From positions 1-38,149 of the forward strand of contig JACZXW010000015.1 of the NCBI GenBank assembly GCA_022571415.1: a stretch of DNA of 38,149 nt. The letters are read 5' to 3'. Of the stretch, positions 21,136 to 29,315 are shown piece after piece. Position numbers and translations under genes: made by a program. Under the pieces are notes generated by a model, which saw only the letters and a list, made by a program, of their open reading frames with translations, was not told where the DNA came from and ran no database searches. How positions within the stretch are numbered: the stretch's first letter is position 1; each line of letters opens with the position of its first letter. Source of the stretch: Pseudomonadota bacterium (GTDB taxonomy: Bacteria; Pseudomonadota; Gammaproteobacteria; Pseudomonadales; Azotimanducaceae).

Positions 21136-22248
21136 GTGAAAATGAAGTATCTAGTGATAGTTGTCCTGATGATATTAAGTGGTTGTGGTGAAGCCGCCAA
21201 CGATATTGCTGAGGGTGATACAGCAAAGGTTAGACCCGCGCAAACCTATTCCTGGCGTATGGTGACCACCTGGCCCAAGAACTTGCCGGGGATGGGCGTT
21301 GCACCTGAGACCATCGCAAATATGATTCGTAAGATGAGCAATGGCAGGCTGGACATCAAGGTTTATGGTGCGGGTGAAATAGTGCCCGCCCTCGAGGTAT
21401 TTGAAGCGGTATCCCAGGGCGCTGTGCAGATGGGACATGGCGCTGCCTACTACTGGAAAGGAAAGATACCCATCGCCCAGTTTTTTACAACCGTGCCCTT
21501 TGGCCTCACCGCCCAGGAAATGAACGGCTGGCTGTTTCATGGTGGCGGCATGGAGCTGTGGCGGGAACTGTATGCCCGATACAACCTTGTCCCTTTTGCT
21601 GCAGGTAACACCGGCGTGCAGATGGCGGGCTGGTTCAACAAGGAGATCAATTCTCTTGAAGATATCAAAGGCATGAAAATGCGCATACCAGGTCTCGGTG
21701 GTGAGGTATTTAACAAAGCTGGCGGGACTGCGGTCAACCTGCCCGGCGGTGAGATATTCACCAGTTTACAAACAGGTGTCATAGACGCAACAGAGTGGGT
21801 CGGCCCCTATAACGACCTCGCATTCGGTCTACACCAGGTCGCCAAATATTACTACTATCCTGGCTGGCAGGAACCTGGCCCAACGCTTGAGGCAATAATA
21901 AACAAAGACGCATACGATTCATTGCCGGAAGATTTGCAGGAAATATTGAGAGCGGCGATCCTCACCGTTAACAACGATTTGCTGGCGGAATATACAGCCC
22001 GGAACAATGCGGCGTTGCGTGAATTGGTAGATGAGCATGGTGTTGAGTTAAGAAAATTACCTGACGATGTTATCAAGGCGCTCGGAAAGATTTCGATGGA
22101 AATGACAGCCTCGATTGTAGATGAGGATCCTTTGAGCCAGAAGATATTTAAATCGTATACGCGGTTTCGAAAAAACGTCATTGCATACGAGAAAATCTCA
22201 GAGCGTGCATACAGCGATGCCAGGTTACTCGTTGAGGGTGGCAGTTAG
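21136..22248 (+). CDS. dctP: TRAP transporter substrate-binding lipoprotein (DctP/TakP type)
   Basis: Extracytoplasmic solute receptor of a tripartite ATP-independent transporter. The 370 residues start with a lipoprotein signal ending in LSGC (Cys17), so it is probably anchored in the envelope. Conserved ligand features: GMKMRIPGLGGE with Arg183 (the carboxylate-binding Arg of DctP proteins) and ATEWVGPYND (Glu220-Trp221), like the metal/2-oxoacid site of TakP, followed by YYYYPGWQEPG. This suggests a carboxylate such as a 2-oxoacid, but the ligand is inferred. GTG 21136 has AGGAAGG at good spacing; ATG 21142 is an alternative. Its 3' end overlaps dctM tail to tail by 4 bases, so unusually it is not cotranscribed with the permeases. 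Confidence 0.9.
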   Translation: MKMKYLVIVVLMILSGCGEAANDIAEGDTAKVRPAQTYSWRMVTTWPKNLPGMGVAPETIANMIRKMSNGRLDIKVYGAGEIVPALEVFEAVSQGAVQMGHGAAYYWKGKIPIAQFFTTVPFGLTAQEMNGWLFHGGGMELWRELYARYNLVPFAAGNTGVQMAGWFNKEINSLEDIKGMKMRIPGLGGEVFNKAGGTAVNLPGGEIFTSLQTGVIDATEWVGPYNDLAFGLHQVAKYYYYPGWQEPGPTLEAIINKDAYDSLPEDLQEILRAAILTVNNDLLAEYTARNNAALRELVDEHGVELRKLPDDVIKALGKISMEMTASIVDEDPLSQKIFKSYTRFRKNVIAYEKISERAYSDARLLVEGGS

Positions 22249-23609
22249 TGGTAAAGCAGTGACGGCAGCCAGGTGGCGAGTTTCGGTTGCCATGCAACGA
22301 TCAACAACACAAACAGTTGAATAATGATAAAGGGAACGACGCCGCGATAAATTGCAGTTGTCGATACTTCCGGCGGTGCTACTCCACGCAGGTAAAACAA
22401 GGCAAATCCGAATGGCGGGGTCAGGAAAGAGGTTTGCAGGTTAATGGCGATCATGACTCCAAGCCAAACCGGGTCAAGACCCATCGCCATAAGCGCTGGG
22501 CCGACGATCGGAACCACGACAAACGTAATCTCAATAAAGTCGAGGACAAATCCCAGCAGGAAAATTACCAGCATGACGATGATGGTGGCTCCCACTATTC
22601 CCCCGGGCATATCCAGGAAAAGATTGCGTACCAGTTCGTCGCCTTCATAACCCCTGAAAACCAACGAGAACAGTGAAGCGCCAATCAGGATAAAAAATAC
22701 CATGGAAGTTGTTTGTGTGGTTGTCCGGGTAACGGCTTTCAATTTTTCGATGGACAGAGATTTCCTCGTCAGCGCAAGCAAAAATGCGCCCATAGCGCCC
22801 ACTCCCGCAGCTTCCGTGGGTGTCGCAATCCCCGCGAGGATGGAACCCAACACCGAAACGATAAGGATTAACGGAGGCGCCAGGCTACTGAAAATACTGG
22901 AGCTATCGTTCACTCGGACACTTGCCGGAGGCGCTTTTTCCGGTCTTGTAAGTGCAGTAATCCAGATATACAACGCATAAATCACCACCAGCATCAGCCC
23001 GGGAATGATGGCTCCCGCGAACAGATCTCCTACTGATACGGTACGCGGACTATAAATTCCCTGGCTCAACTGCGCCTGTTGGTAGGCGTTAGAAAGTACG
23101 TCCCCCAGGAGTACAAGTGCGATCGAGGGTGGAATGATTTGCCCCAGGGTTCCTGTTGCACATATTGTACCGGCCGCCAGGGCTGGATCATATTTGGCCT
23201 TCAGCATGCTGGGCAATGCCATCAATCCCATGGTCACTACCGTCGCACCAACAATCCCGGTACTGGCAGCCATCAGCATGCCAACAAATGTCACGGCCAG
23301 ACCGAGACCTCCCGGCAATGTACCGAACAGGGAACTCATGGAATCGAGCAGGTCTTCAGCAATTCTGGATTTCTCGAGGATCACGCCCATTAGCACAAAA
23401 AGTGGTACTGCAATCAGGGTCTGATTGGTCACGATACCGAACAAACGGCTTGGCATTGCGATGAGAAAAGAAGGCTCAAATGTGCCGGTTGCTATACCGA
23501 TTGCCGCGGAGATAAGCGCAGTTCCTGCCAGGGTCATGGCTACCGGATAACCAAGCAGCAATAGTGCGAACACGGCTGCGAACATGATGAAGGGTATGAA
23601 TTGAACCAC
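22245..23609 (-). CDS. dctM: TRAP transporter large permease (DctM)
   Basis: Large membrane subunit of the TRAP transporter, the sodium-driven transport channel. It has 454 residues and about 12 hydrophobic segments, with conserved DctM stretches such as LIAVPLFVLMGVILE, GATVVTMGLMALPSML, IIPPSIALVLLGD, and NLQTSFLTPPFGFALFYLRG near the end. The GTG start at 23609 immediately follows the stop of a 22-codon reading frame and has no clear ribosome-binding site of its own. Downstream of dctQ in the same operon, it converges on dctP. Confidence 0.93.
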   Translation of the reverse strand: MVQFIPFIMFAAVFALLLLGYPVAMTLAGTALISAAIGIATGTFEPSFLIAMPSRLFGIVTNQTLIAVPLFVLMGVILEKSRIAEDLLDSMSSLFGTLPGGLGLAVTFVGMLMAASTGIVGATVVTMGLMALPSMLKAKYDPALAAGTICATGTLGQIIPPSIALVLLGDVLSNAYQQAQLSQGIYSPRTVSVGDLFAGAIIPGLMLVVIYALYIWITALTRPEKAPPASVRVNDSSSIFSSLAPPLILIVSVLGSILAGIATPTEAAGVGAMGAFLLALTRKSLSIEKLKAVTRTTTQTTSMVFFILIGASLFSLVFRGYEGDELVRNLFLDMPGGIVGATIIVMLVIFLLGFVLDFIEITFVVVPIVGPALMAMGLDPVWLGVMIAINLQTSFLTPPFGFALFYLRGVAPPEVSTTAIYRGVVPFIIIQLFVLLIVAWQPKLATWLPSLLYH

Positions 23610-23678
23610 TCAGGTTGGACCGTCAGGACCAGTGGGTTCTCGCCAGGGGCCGGATTTCAAGCGGGCTAGTTCCTTCAT
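23610..23678 (-). CDS. Possible 22-residue peptide bridging dctQ and dctM
   Basis: Starting at ATG 23678, which overlaps the dctQ stop by one base (TGATG), a frame of 22 codons ends in TGA (23612-23610) directly abutting the dctM GTG. It encodes MKELARLKSGPWREPTGPDG and two more residues. Exact filling of the gap suggests translational coupling from dctQ to dctM. It is not known whether the peptide itself matters, and a frame this short could be coincidence. Confidence 0.3.
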   Translation of the reverse strand: MKELARLKSGPWREPTGPDGPT

Positions 23679-24202
23679 CAGTGATCGAATCTACCAGTTT
23701 CCGGAGAGGAACCTGTCAGGATGGAAATCGAGCGGCCTAATTCCGCCAACCCCTGAAGCAACAGCAGAAATGCCATTATGGGTATCAGCGTTTTCAAGGC
23801 GAATACGCCAGGTAATCCGCCAGGCTGGGCTGACCCTTCTGTTAGTGACCAGGAGAATGAAACATAGCTGAGGCTGCCGATTAGAAAAAATAGCCCAAGA
23901 GGAAAGAGAAACACCAGTGTACCCAGACAGTCGATGGCGGCCCTGGTCCTGGTAGAAAATCTGGCGTAGAAGATATCAACCCGAACATGCCCCTGATGCT
24001 TGAGGGTATAACCAATACCTAGCATAAACACGATGCCGTGCAGGTACATAACCGATTCCTGCAGGGCGATTGAACCGAGATTAAAGACGTACCTGGCGAC
24101 GACGACACTGCAGGTTACCAGCATCATCACCAAGGTTAACCAGGCGATTGAAGTGCCAACCAGCTCATTGACTGCATCGAGAAATCGTACGAAACGCATC
24201 AT
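23678..24202 (-). CDS. dctQ: TRAP transporter small permease (DctQ)
   Basis: Small four-TM subunit of the TRAP transporter. The 174 residues show four hydrophobic helices and the DctQ hallmark VARYVFNLGSIALQESVMYLHG followed by KHQGHVRVDIFY, of the mannitol/chloroaromatic-type TRAP subfamily, the same subfamily as the binding protein. Double ATG (24202, 24199) with no good ribosome-binding site. A well-led short frame (24251-24165) overlaps the start. Divergent from the PadR gene across an intergenic region with a large palindrome. Confidence 0.9.
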   Translation of the reverse strand: MMRFVRFLDAVNELVGTSIAWLTLVMMLVTCSVVVARYVFNLGSIALQESVMYLHGIVFMLGIGYTLKHQGHVRVDIFYARFSTRTRAAIDCLGTLVFLFPLGLFFLIGSLSYVSFSWSLTEGSAQPGGLPGVFALKTLIPIMAFLLLLQGLAELGRSISILTGSSPETGRFDH

Positions 24203-24251
24203 AGTGACAGGGCAAACGACCAGGTGAAAAGTCAGCTAGAAATACTAACAT
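24165..24251 (-). CDS. Possible 28-codon leader frame overlapping the dctQ start
   Basis: On the minus strand ATG 24251 is preceded by AGGAGGTGCAAGG, far stronger than anything before dctQ itself. The frame runs 28 codons and stops at 24165, about 35 bases inside dctQ in another frame. It may be a regulatory leader or chance; nothing in the peptide is recognisable. Confidence 0.22.
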   Translation of the reverse strand: MLVFLADFSPGRLPCHYDAFRTISRCSQ

Positions 24252-24344
24252 ATCGATACCTTGCACCTCCTGAAGGTAAAATCGGAACACGAATTTGACC
24301 TGGCAAACGGATGTATCGTTTGAATAAGCGGAATATTTAGCTTT

Positions 24345-24374
24345 ACTATATAGTATAGTACTATACTATATAGT
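24345..24374. promoter_or_regulatory. Perfect 30-bp palindrome, probable PadR operator
   Basis: Half-site ACTATATAGTATAGT (24345-24359) is followed by its exact reverse complement (24360-24374). It lies in the divergent dctQ/padR intergenic region, 44 bases before the padR ATG. A possible padR promoter (TTGAAT 24320-24325, TACTAT 24344-24349, 18-base spacer) places the -10 at the palindrome's left edge, the arrangement expected for autorepression. PadR-family operators are AT-rich inverted repeats, so the assignment is reasonable but inferred. Confidence 0.6.
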
Positions 24375-24417
24375 GCTATAGCTTATGGAGAAATGCCAGC
24401 CGCGAACGGGAGGAGAC

Positions 24418-24960
24418 ATGTCCACAGTCGATTTGATCATTTTGGGAATCTTGTCGGAAGCACCGATGAATGCTTATGAAGTCACCCATTACATTTCTGA
24501 GAAGCAGATAAGACGCCTCTTGAAGATAAGTGATCCCGCGGTTTACAAGAGCTGTAAAAGGATGCATCAGAACGGCTATCTCCGCGGGAAAACCATCAAA
24601 GAGAGCGGGCTTCCGGAAAAAACGATTTACAGCATCAACGCAAAAGGAAAGAAGAGACTAGTTGAATTGATGGAGCATTATTCTTCGAACTTCGTACCCT
24701 TCTTCATTGAATTTAACACGTTTATCTGGAATCTGGAGAAGATAGAGAAAAAACAGGCGCTCAGGATGTTGCACGATTTAACAGAAGAATTGAAGAACAT
24801 GAAAGGCTGGATCGTTGAACATGAGCGTGAGGCGCAGTCGTCGATAAGTTTCCCGGCGAAAATGATCGTCAAACAGTACTCAATGCTGATTTCGACTTTG
24901 GTTACCTGGAGTGAAGAGTTGATTCCAGAATACAAAAAAATAGCGGGTGCTAAGGAGTAG
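24418..24960 (+). CDS. PadR-family transcriptional regulator
   Basis: A winged-helix regulator, probably a ligand-responsive repressor of the ABC exporter behind it. The 180 residues begin STVDLIILGILSEAPMNAYEV, the standard PadR N-terminal helix, with a wing (KTIKESGLPEKTIYSINAKGKKRLVELM). A C-terminal helical dimerisation region follows (about 95-175), as in the longer PadR subfamily. ATG 24418 is chosen for the strong GGGAGGAG just upstream; an in-frame ATG at 24385 lacks one. The ABC ATPase gene begins 4 bases after its stop, so they form one operon. Confidence 0.88.
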   Translation: MSTVDLIILGILSEAPMNAYEVTHYISEKQIRRLLKISDPAVYKSCKRMHQNGYLRGKTIKESGLPEKTIYSINAKGKKRLVELMEHYSSNFVPFFIEFNTFIWNLEKIEKKQALRMLHDLTEELKNMKGWIVEHEREAQSSISFPAKMIVKQYSMLISTLVTWSEELIPEYKKIAGAKE

Positions 24961-24964
24961 AACG

Positions 24965-25645
24965 ATGTCCGGTTCATTTTTGCAGTTACGAGAGATAGAC
25001 AAAAGCTTCTCTTCGCCGGCAGGAGAATTTCATGCGCTTAAATCAGTCAACCTGGATTTCAGCGAGGGAGAGTATGCCGGTATTGTGGGCAAGTCAGGCA
25101 GTGGCAAGTCCACGCTTCTCAATCTTATTGCGGGCCTTGATCATCCAACCAGGGGTGAGATCACGATTGGTAACCAGACACTTGCATCCATGAACGAGTC
25201 CGCACTAAGTGCCTGGCGCGGCAAAAACATCGGCATCGTGTTTCAATTTTTTCAACTGATGCCTACGCTGACGATTGTTGAGAATCTGTTGTTACCAATG
25301 GACTTCGTCAACAAAATTGCCGCCCAGGAACGCAATGATCGTATCATTGGTCTCTTGGGCGAAGTTGGTATTGCACATCTGGGAAACAAACTCCCCGCCC
25401 AGCTCTCTGGAGGAGAACAGCAACGTGCGGCGATTGCCCGGGCCCTGGTTAACGATCCGCCCATCATCATTGCGGACGAACCGACAGGTAACCTGGATAG
25501 TGAGACTTCCATGAACATCATCAATCTCTTTGAAAGGCTGTCACGAAATGGGAAAACGGTCCTGATAGTGACACACGATACCAGCTATGAGTCCACCTTC
25601 GACCGGCTAGTCAGGTTGAAGGATGGAAGAATCGTATCCGCCTAG
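24965..25645 (+). CDS. ABC transporter ATP-binding protein (LolD/MacB type)
   Basis: Cytoplasmic ATPase of an FtsX-class (type VII) ABC system. The 226 residues contain Walker [10 protein letters not shown] (42-50), Q-loop Gln94 (FQFFQLMP), signature [15 protein letters not shown] (147-161), Walker [14 protein letters not shown] (167-179) and the H-loop HDT. The LSGGEQQR and EPTGNLDS pairing is typical of the LolD/MacB/FtsE group. ATG 24965 has AAGGAG seven bases upstream, inside the padR stop region. It pairs with the FtsX-like permease 50 bases downstream. Confidence 0.93.
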   Translation: MSGSFLQLREIDKSFSSPAGEFHALKSVNLDFSEGEYAGIVGKSGSGKSTLLNLIAGLDHPTRGEITIGNQTLASMNESALSAWRGKNIGIVFQFFQLMPTLTIVENLLLPMDFVNKIAAQERNDRIIGLLGEVGIAHLGNKLPAQLSGGEQQRAAIARALVNDPPIIIADEPTGNLDSETSMNIINLFERLSRNGKTVLIVTHDTSYESTFDRLVRLKDGRIVSA

Positions 25646-25695
25646 CGACACAGCCAGCGTCCTGGATCAACTGATTTAAGAAACGGGGAAGTATC

Positions 25696-28113
25696 ATGTC
25701 ACCGAAATTTATCAAGGCTGTGAGAGACCTTCAAGCGGATAAAACTCGTACCGCACTGGTCTTCTTTGCCTTGTTCCTCGGGCTTTGGAGCTTTGGCAAT
25801 GTCTTCCTGACCAACTATATTCTCAGCAGGGATCTGAACCAGAACTTTTTGAAGACGGAACCTGCCCATGCCATTTTGATATCGGATCAATTTGCAGCGA
25901 TCGGAATTGAGACTCTTGCCTTGATGCCAAGCGTTTCGAAATATGAATTCCGCGATTTTTCTCGTCACAGAATGGAAGTCGGGCTTGATGACTGGATACC
26001 TATGTGGTTATTTGGCGTGCGGGATTTCGAGAGGCAGTCAATCGCGCGGATCGCTGCGCAATCTGGCTTGTCAACGCCAACGCCTGGCTCACTGCTGGTG
26101 GAGCGTAACGTATTATTGATTTCAAACCTGCAGGTAGGCCAATCGTCGCGCATCAGAATCGGTAGCGTTGAATCGTCAATAGAAGTAACGGGTGTCGTCT
26201 TTGATCCGGGTCAGGCACCGGCGACCCAGGATCACTTTGTTTATGCTTACACCGATCAGCAAACATACGCTGATCTGACAGGCCTCGAAATTAATCGTCG
26301 GTTGCTGGTTCAATTTGAGGATGGAAATTCTCAGCAGCAGATCGACCAATATACCAATCAGCTTGTTGAGTGGTTGGCTCAGAATCGTGTTCAGGTTAGT
26401 TCGTTCAAGGTGCCGCAACTGAATCAGCATCCCCACCAGTGGCAGTTGGATACGCTTTTGTTTCTGGTTGGCAGTATCGGTCTGCTGGCGTTTCTAATGA
26501 GTAGTGTCATCGTGACGCAATTGATGTCATCCGTGATGGCCAAAGAGATCCGCCAGATTGGTGTGCTCAGGGCCATTGGGGCAACGAGTTCTCAGGTTGT
26601 TCGACTCTATGCCATCTATGTGTGTCTGATCACAGTGGCTGCCATGCTGGTCGCTTTTCCGCTTGCCTGGCTGACTTCGTATACATTCAGCTACTTTGTC
26701 GCCGGGATCCTGAATTTTGAAATTCTGACAACGACTCTGCCCTTATGGGTATTTGCCACGTGGGTAGCGGGTTCACTGTTGATACCGATGGTTTTCTCCA
26801 TGCCGATTATTATAAAAGGAGTGCAAATACCCGTTCTTAATGCATTGAATAGCCATGGTCTCTCTACCCTCACAGGAACCAGTAAAGTTGTTGGCCAGCC
26901 AACTGATTCGACAGTGACAATGACCCAGAGATTGTCCGGGAGATCAGCAATAACATTTACCTATGCGCTGAGAAATACGTTGAGGAACAAGAAAATGCTA
27001 ATGGGGACTCTCCTGACCATGGCATTGGGTATCGGCATATTCGGGACTGGTTTTAACATCAGACATTCATTGAGCGTCTTTCTGGCAAACATCGACACCA
27101 GCATGAAACATGATCTGCAGGTAGTATTGAACAAACCGGTTGCAGTTCGGGAGATCGAAAAAATTCTTTCTTCGGTGCAGGGGGTGAACAAGGCTGAATT
27201 CTGGAACGGCGGAACGGGCGCGTTGCAGACCAGGATATTCGGCACCAGCGATGGGATTGGTCTTGTCTCATTGCCAGTCGATACCAGTATGTATAGCCCG
27301 ATATTTACATCGGGGACCTGGATCTCCCGCGGTAATGTGGAGGATTCCAACATCCCGGAAGTGGTGATTAATCAGCAGGCAAGCGGGCAACTACAGGATC
27401 CGGAACTTGGCTCAATGTTTCCGATTACCTTCAACGGAAAATCCTATGACGTAAAACTTGTCGGGAAGATCAAGGAATTTGACAAGGCCAAGATGTATAT
27501 TTCGGAAAACTGGGTAACCGGTACGGTGGGCTTGGCCCATAAATACAATACCCTATTGATCAAATTGACGGATGACAGCCATGAAGCAGTATTGTCCGCC
27601 AAACGCGAGATTGAAAACGCTGTTTCAACGTCAGCGCTTGATGTCGCTTATGTAATGGCCCAGGCCGAGCGTGTAAAGATCATATACGATCATCTCAACA
27701 TCATCTTGTACACCATCCTGGTTCTCGCCTTTATCGTCCTTCTGGTCAGTGCGCTGGGAATGACCTCGGCAATGGCGATCGATATTATCAACCGTACCCG
27801 CGAAATTGGCGTACTCAGAGCAGTCGGTGCAACCCCGGGTCAGGTCATCAGATTGTTCGAGATCGAGGGCCTGATTGTTGTCCTTCTCAGCATCCTGCTG
27901 GGCCTGTCGATCTCCTATCCTTTAAGCCAGGTAGCCTCTGTCTTTTTTGGCTACCTGATGTTGGGTGAGGAGGCAGAGTTGGAACTGGTGTTTAGCAGCG
28001 CCGGTATCTGGGTCACCATAGTAGTTGCCATGACGTTTGGCTGGGTGGCGAGTCGCAGAACCGCGAAGTTAGCGTTTACTATCTCTACCAGGGAGGCATT
28101 AGCCTATGAATAG
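25696..28113 (+). CDS. ABC transporter permease with two FtsX-like domains
   Basis: An 805-residue permease of the MacB/FtsX superfamily in duplicated form. It has a first TM (about 20-40), an extracytoplasmic domain (about 45-250) and three TMs (about 255-380). A second repeat follows: TM about 430-455, extracytoplasmic domain about 460-660, three TMs about 670-800. Both repeats carry the FtsX motif after the second TM (IRQIGVLRAIGATSSQV and REIGVLRAVGATPGQV). Such proteins work as mechanotransmission machines in lipoprotein, antibiotic or peptide handling rather than classical substrate channels. With a PadR regulator, an antimicrobial or envelope-stress exporter is likely; the substrate is unknown. 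Confidence 0.88.
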   Translation: MSPKFIKAVRDLQADKTRTALVFFALFLGLWSFGNVFLTNYILSRDLNQNFLKTEPAHAILISDQFAAIGIETLALMPSVSKYEFRDFSRHRMEVGLDDWIPMWLFGVRDFERQSIARIAAQSGLSTPTPGSLLVERNVLLISNLQVGQSSRIRIGSVESSIEVTGVVFDPGQAPATQDHFVYAYTDQQTYADLTGLEINRRLLVQFEDGNSQQQIDQYTNQLVEWLAQNRVQVSSFKVPQLNQHPHQWQLDTLLFLVGSIGLLAFLMSSVIVTQLMSSVMAKEIRQIGVLRAIGATSSQVVRLYAIYVCLITVAAMLVAFPLAWLTSYTFSYFVAGILNFEILTTTLPLWVFATWVAGSLLIPMVFSMPIIIKGVQIPVLNALNSHGLSTLTGTSKVVGQPTDSTVTMTQRLSGRSAITFTYALRNTLRNKKMLMGTLLTMALGIGIFGTGFNIRHSLSVFLANIDTSMKHDLQVVLNKPVAVREIEKILSSVQGVNKAEFWNGGTGALQTRIFGTSDGIGLVSLPVDTSMYSPIFTSGTWISRGNVEDSNIPEVVINQQASGQLQDPELGSMFPITFNGKSYDVKLVGKIKEFDKAKMYISENWVTGTVGLAHKYNTLLIKLTDDSHEAVLSAKREIENAVSTSALDVAYVMAQAERVKIIYDHLNIILYTILVLAFIVLLVSALGMTSAMAIDIINRTREIGVLRAVGATPGQVIRLFEIEGLIVVLLSILLGLSISYPLSQVASVFFGYLMLGEEAELELVFSSAGIWVTIVVAMTFGWVASRRTAKLAFTISTREALAYE

Positions 28114-28155
28114 AAATGTTCGGTCGAGATGAGGGCTCACCTTGACTCCTGACCT

Positions 28156-28836
28156 TCACATAAACCGGCCCGATAACCGGTTGAGGGTTGCCATGGCATC
28201 TTCTTCAATAATGTCGCCATGGGTTACCACAATTCGATCGAACTGCCACTGCCCGATACGTTCCAGTGAATCCTTGAAGCCTGCTTTGTCTTTATGGAAA
28301 AAACCGAGTTTCAAGGGCGGCGCGATACAGATTCCCTTGAACCCGATAGGGCCAAGTACAAATTTTTGCATGAAGGTTTGCTTCGCTCCTACATAATTTT
28401 GAATATAGTCGGTGAGGATCAGGGACTTGCTTTTCTTGTGCAGAAAGACAGATTCATCGAAAAAATTAACGCCGGGCATATGGATACAGTCTAGATCCTC
28501 CGCCCAGATATTGTTGAAATCGGCATCCAACAGCTTGAATCCATCGATTAGCTTCAGCTTCTTGGGGATGCCGCTGCTGACAATCAGTTCTGCCTGAGGA
28601 AAAGCGGATACCCACTCTTTTAGAAACAGATTGTGAGCATTGTTAGGGCCGATGATGTAACCGACATCACCCAGCTCAATTGTTTGCGTGATAAGTTCAT
28701 CACTGATTGCTGTGGGTGAATGAATCCAGAGCTTGCCACTTGTCAAGCGAACCAACGTCATGCGCAGGGATAGGTTTGTACCTGGCAGTTTCAGTTCATC
28801 TTCATGAATCCAGATATCTTCTGACAGTTTTTCCAT
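28156..28836 (-). CDS. DUF4336 family protein (metallo-beta-lactamase-like fold)
   Basis: I recognise a DUF4336-type protein of 226 residues. It has MTLVRLTSGKLWIHSPTAIS near the N-terminus, YIIGPNNAHNLFLKEWVSAFPQA, the LILTDYIQN segment and VTHGDIIEE near the end. The family is related to metallo-beta-lactamase folds but lacks the canonical HxHxDH motif, so hydrolase activity is doubtful and the function is unknown. It lies 51 bases downstream of the merR-like gene on the same strand and may be cotranscribed with it. It converges on the ABC permease gene. Confidence 0.75.
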   Translation of the reverse strand: MEKLSEDIWIHEDELKLPGTNLSLRMTLVRLTSGKLWIHSPTAISDELITQTIELGDVGYIIGPNNAHNLFLKEWVSAFPQAELIVSSGIPKKLKLIDGFKLLDADFNNIWAEDLDCIHMPGVNFFDESVFLHKKSKSLILTDYIQNYVGAKQTFMQKFVLGPIGFKGICIAPPLKLGFFHKDKAGFKDSLERIGQWQFDRIVVTHGDIIEEDAMATLNRLSGRFM

Positions 28837-28887
28837 TCCTTGCTCTTTGTTAGATTATCAAGATAGACTTTAAAATGATCAGATCTG

Positions 28888-29304
28888 TCATTCACTATCC
28901 TGCTCGTGTCCGGGATCGCGATCAGGATCTGGTGCGAGACAGTCACTCAGTTTGAGGCACTTACAGGTTAAACCGCTGTTCAACATGTCACGCAGTTGAT
29001 TCGCGCGCAGAATTTGTTTTTCGATGTCTTCGAGTTTTACTCGCGCGAATTCACGCCAGATTTTGGTTGGCGCACTTTTTTCGGAGACTCCCTCAAACAG
29101 CCGTCTGATTTCATCCAGCGTGAAATCGAGAGATTTCGCAACGCTGATAATTTTCAGTCGATTCAGAATACCCATGCCATATTTACGCTGGCCGCTAACG
29201 CGGGTTGGAGCGGGTAGCAGGTCGATAGATTCGTAGTAGCGGACTGCAGAGGCGGCGACCCCGGCTCGCCTGGAAACTTCCCCAATAGATAATTGTTTCA
29301 TCAT
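28888..29304 (-). CDS. MerR-family regulator with CxC-x5-C metal/redox motif
   Basis: Dimeric transcription factor that untwists promoters with long spacers. The 138-residue product has the MerR winged HTH (SIGEVSRRAGVAASAVRYYESIDLLP), a long dimerisation helix and a C-terminal Cys cluster GLTCKCLKLSDC. Counting from ATG 29301 the cysteines are 113, 115 and 121. C113-x7-C121 matches CueR spacing, while CxC-x5-C matches the last three of SoxR's four cluster ligands. The Cys that marks divalent-metal MerR sensors at the start of the dimer helix is absent. A longer frame upstream to 29523 is spurious: it runs through the promoter. Divergent from the operon at 29399. Confidence 0.9.
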   Translation of the reverse strand: MMKQLSIGEVSRRAGVAASAVRYYESIDLLPAPTRVSGQRKYGMGILNRLKIISVAKSLDFTLDEIRRLFEGVSEKSAPTKIWREFARVKLEDIEKQILRANQLRDMLNSGLTCKCLKLSDCLAPDPDRDPGHEQDSE

Positions 29305-29315
29305 CGATTTCAAGC

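Noticed and set aside
28163-28182. Inverted repeat AACCGG...CCGGTT as a terminator
   Set aside because: There is no T-tract on either side and it lies within the DUF4336 coding end.
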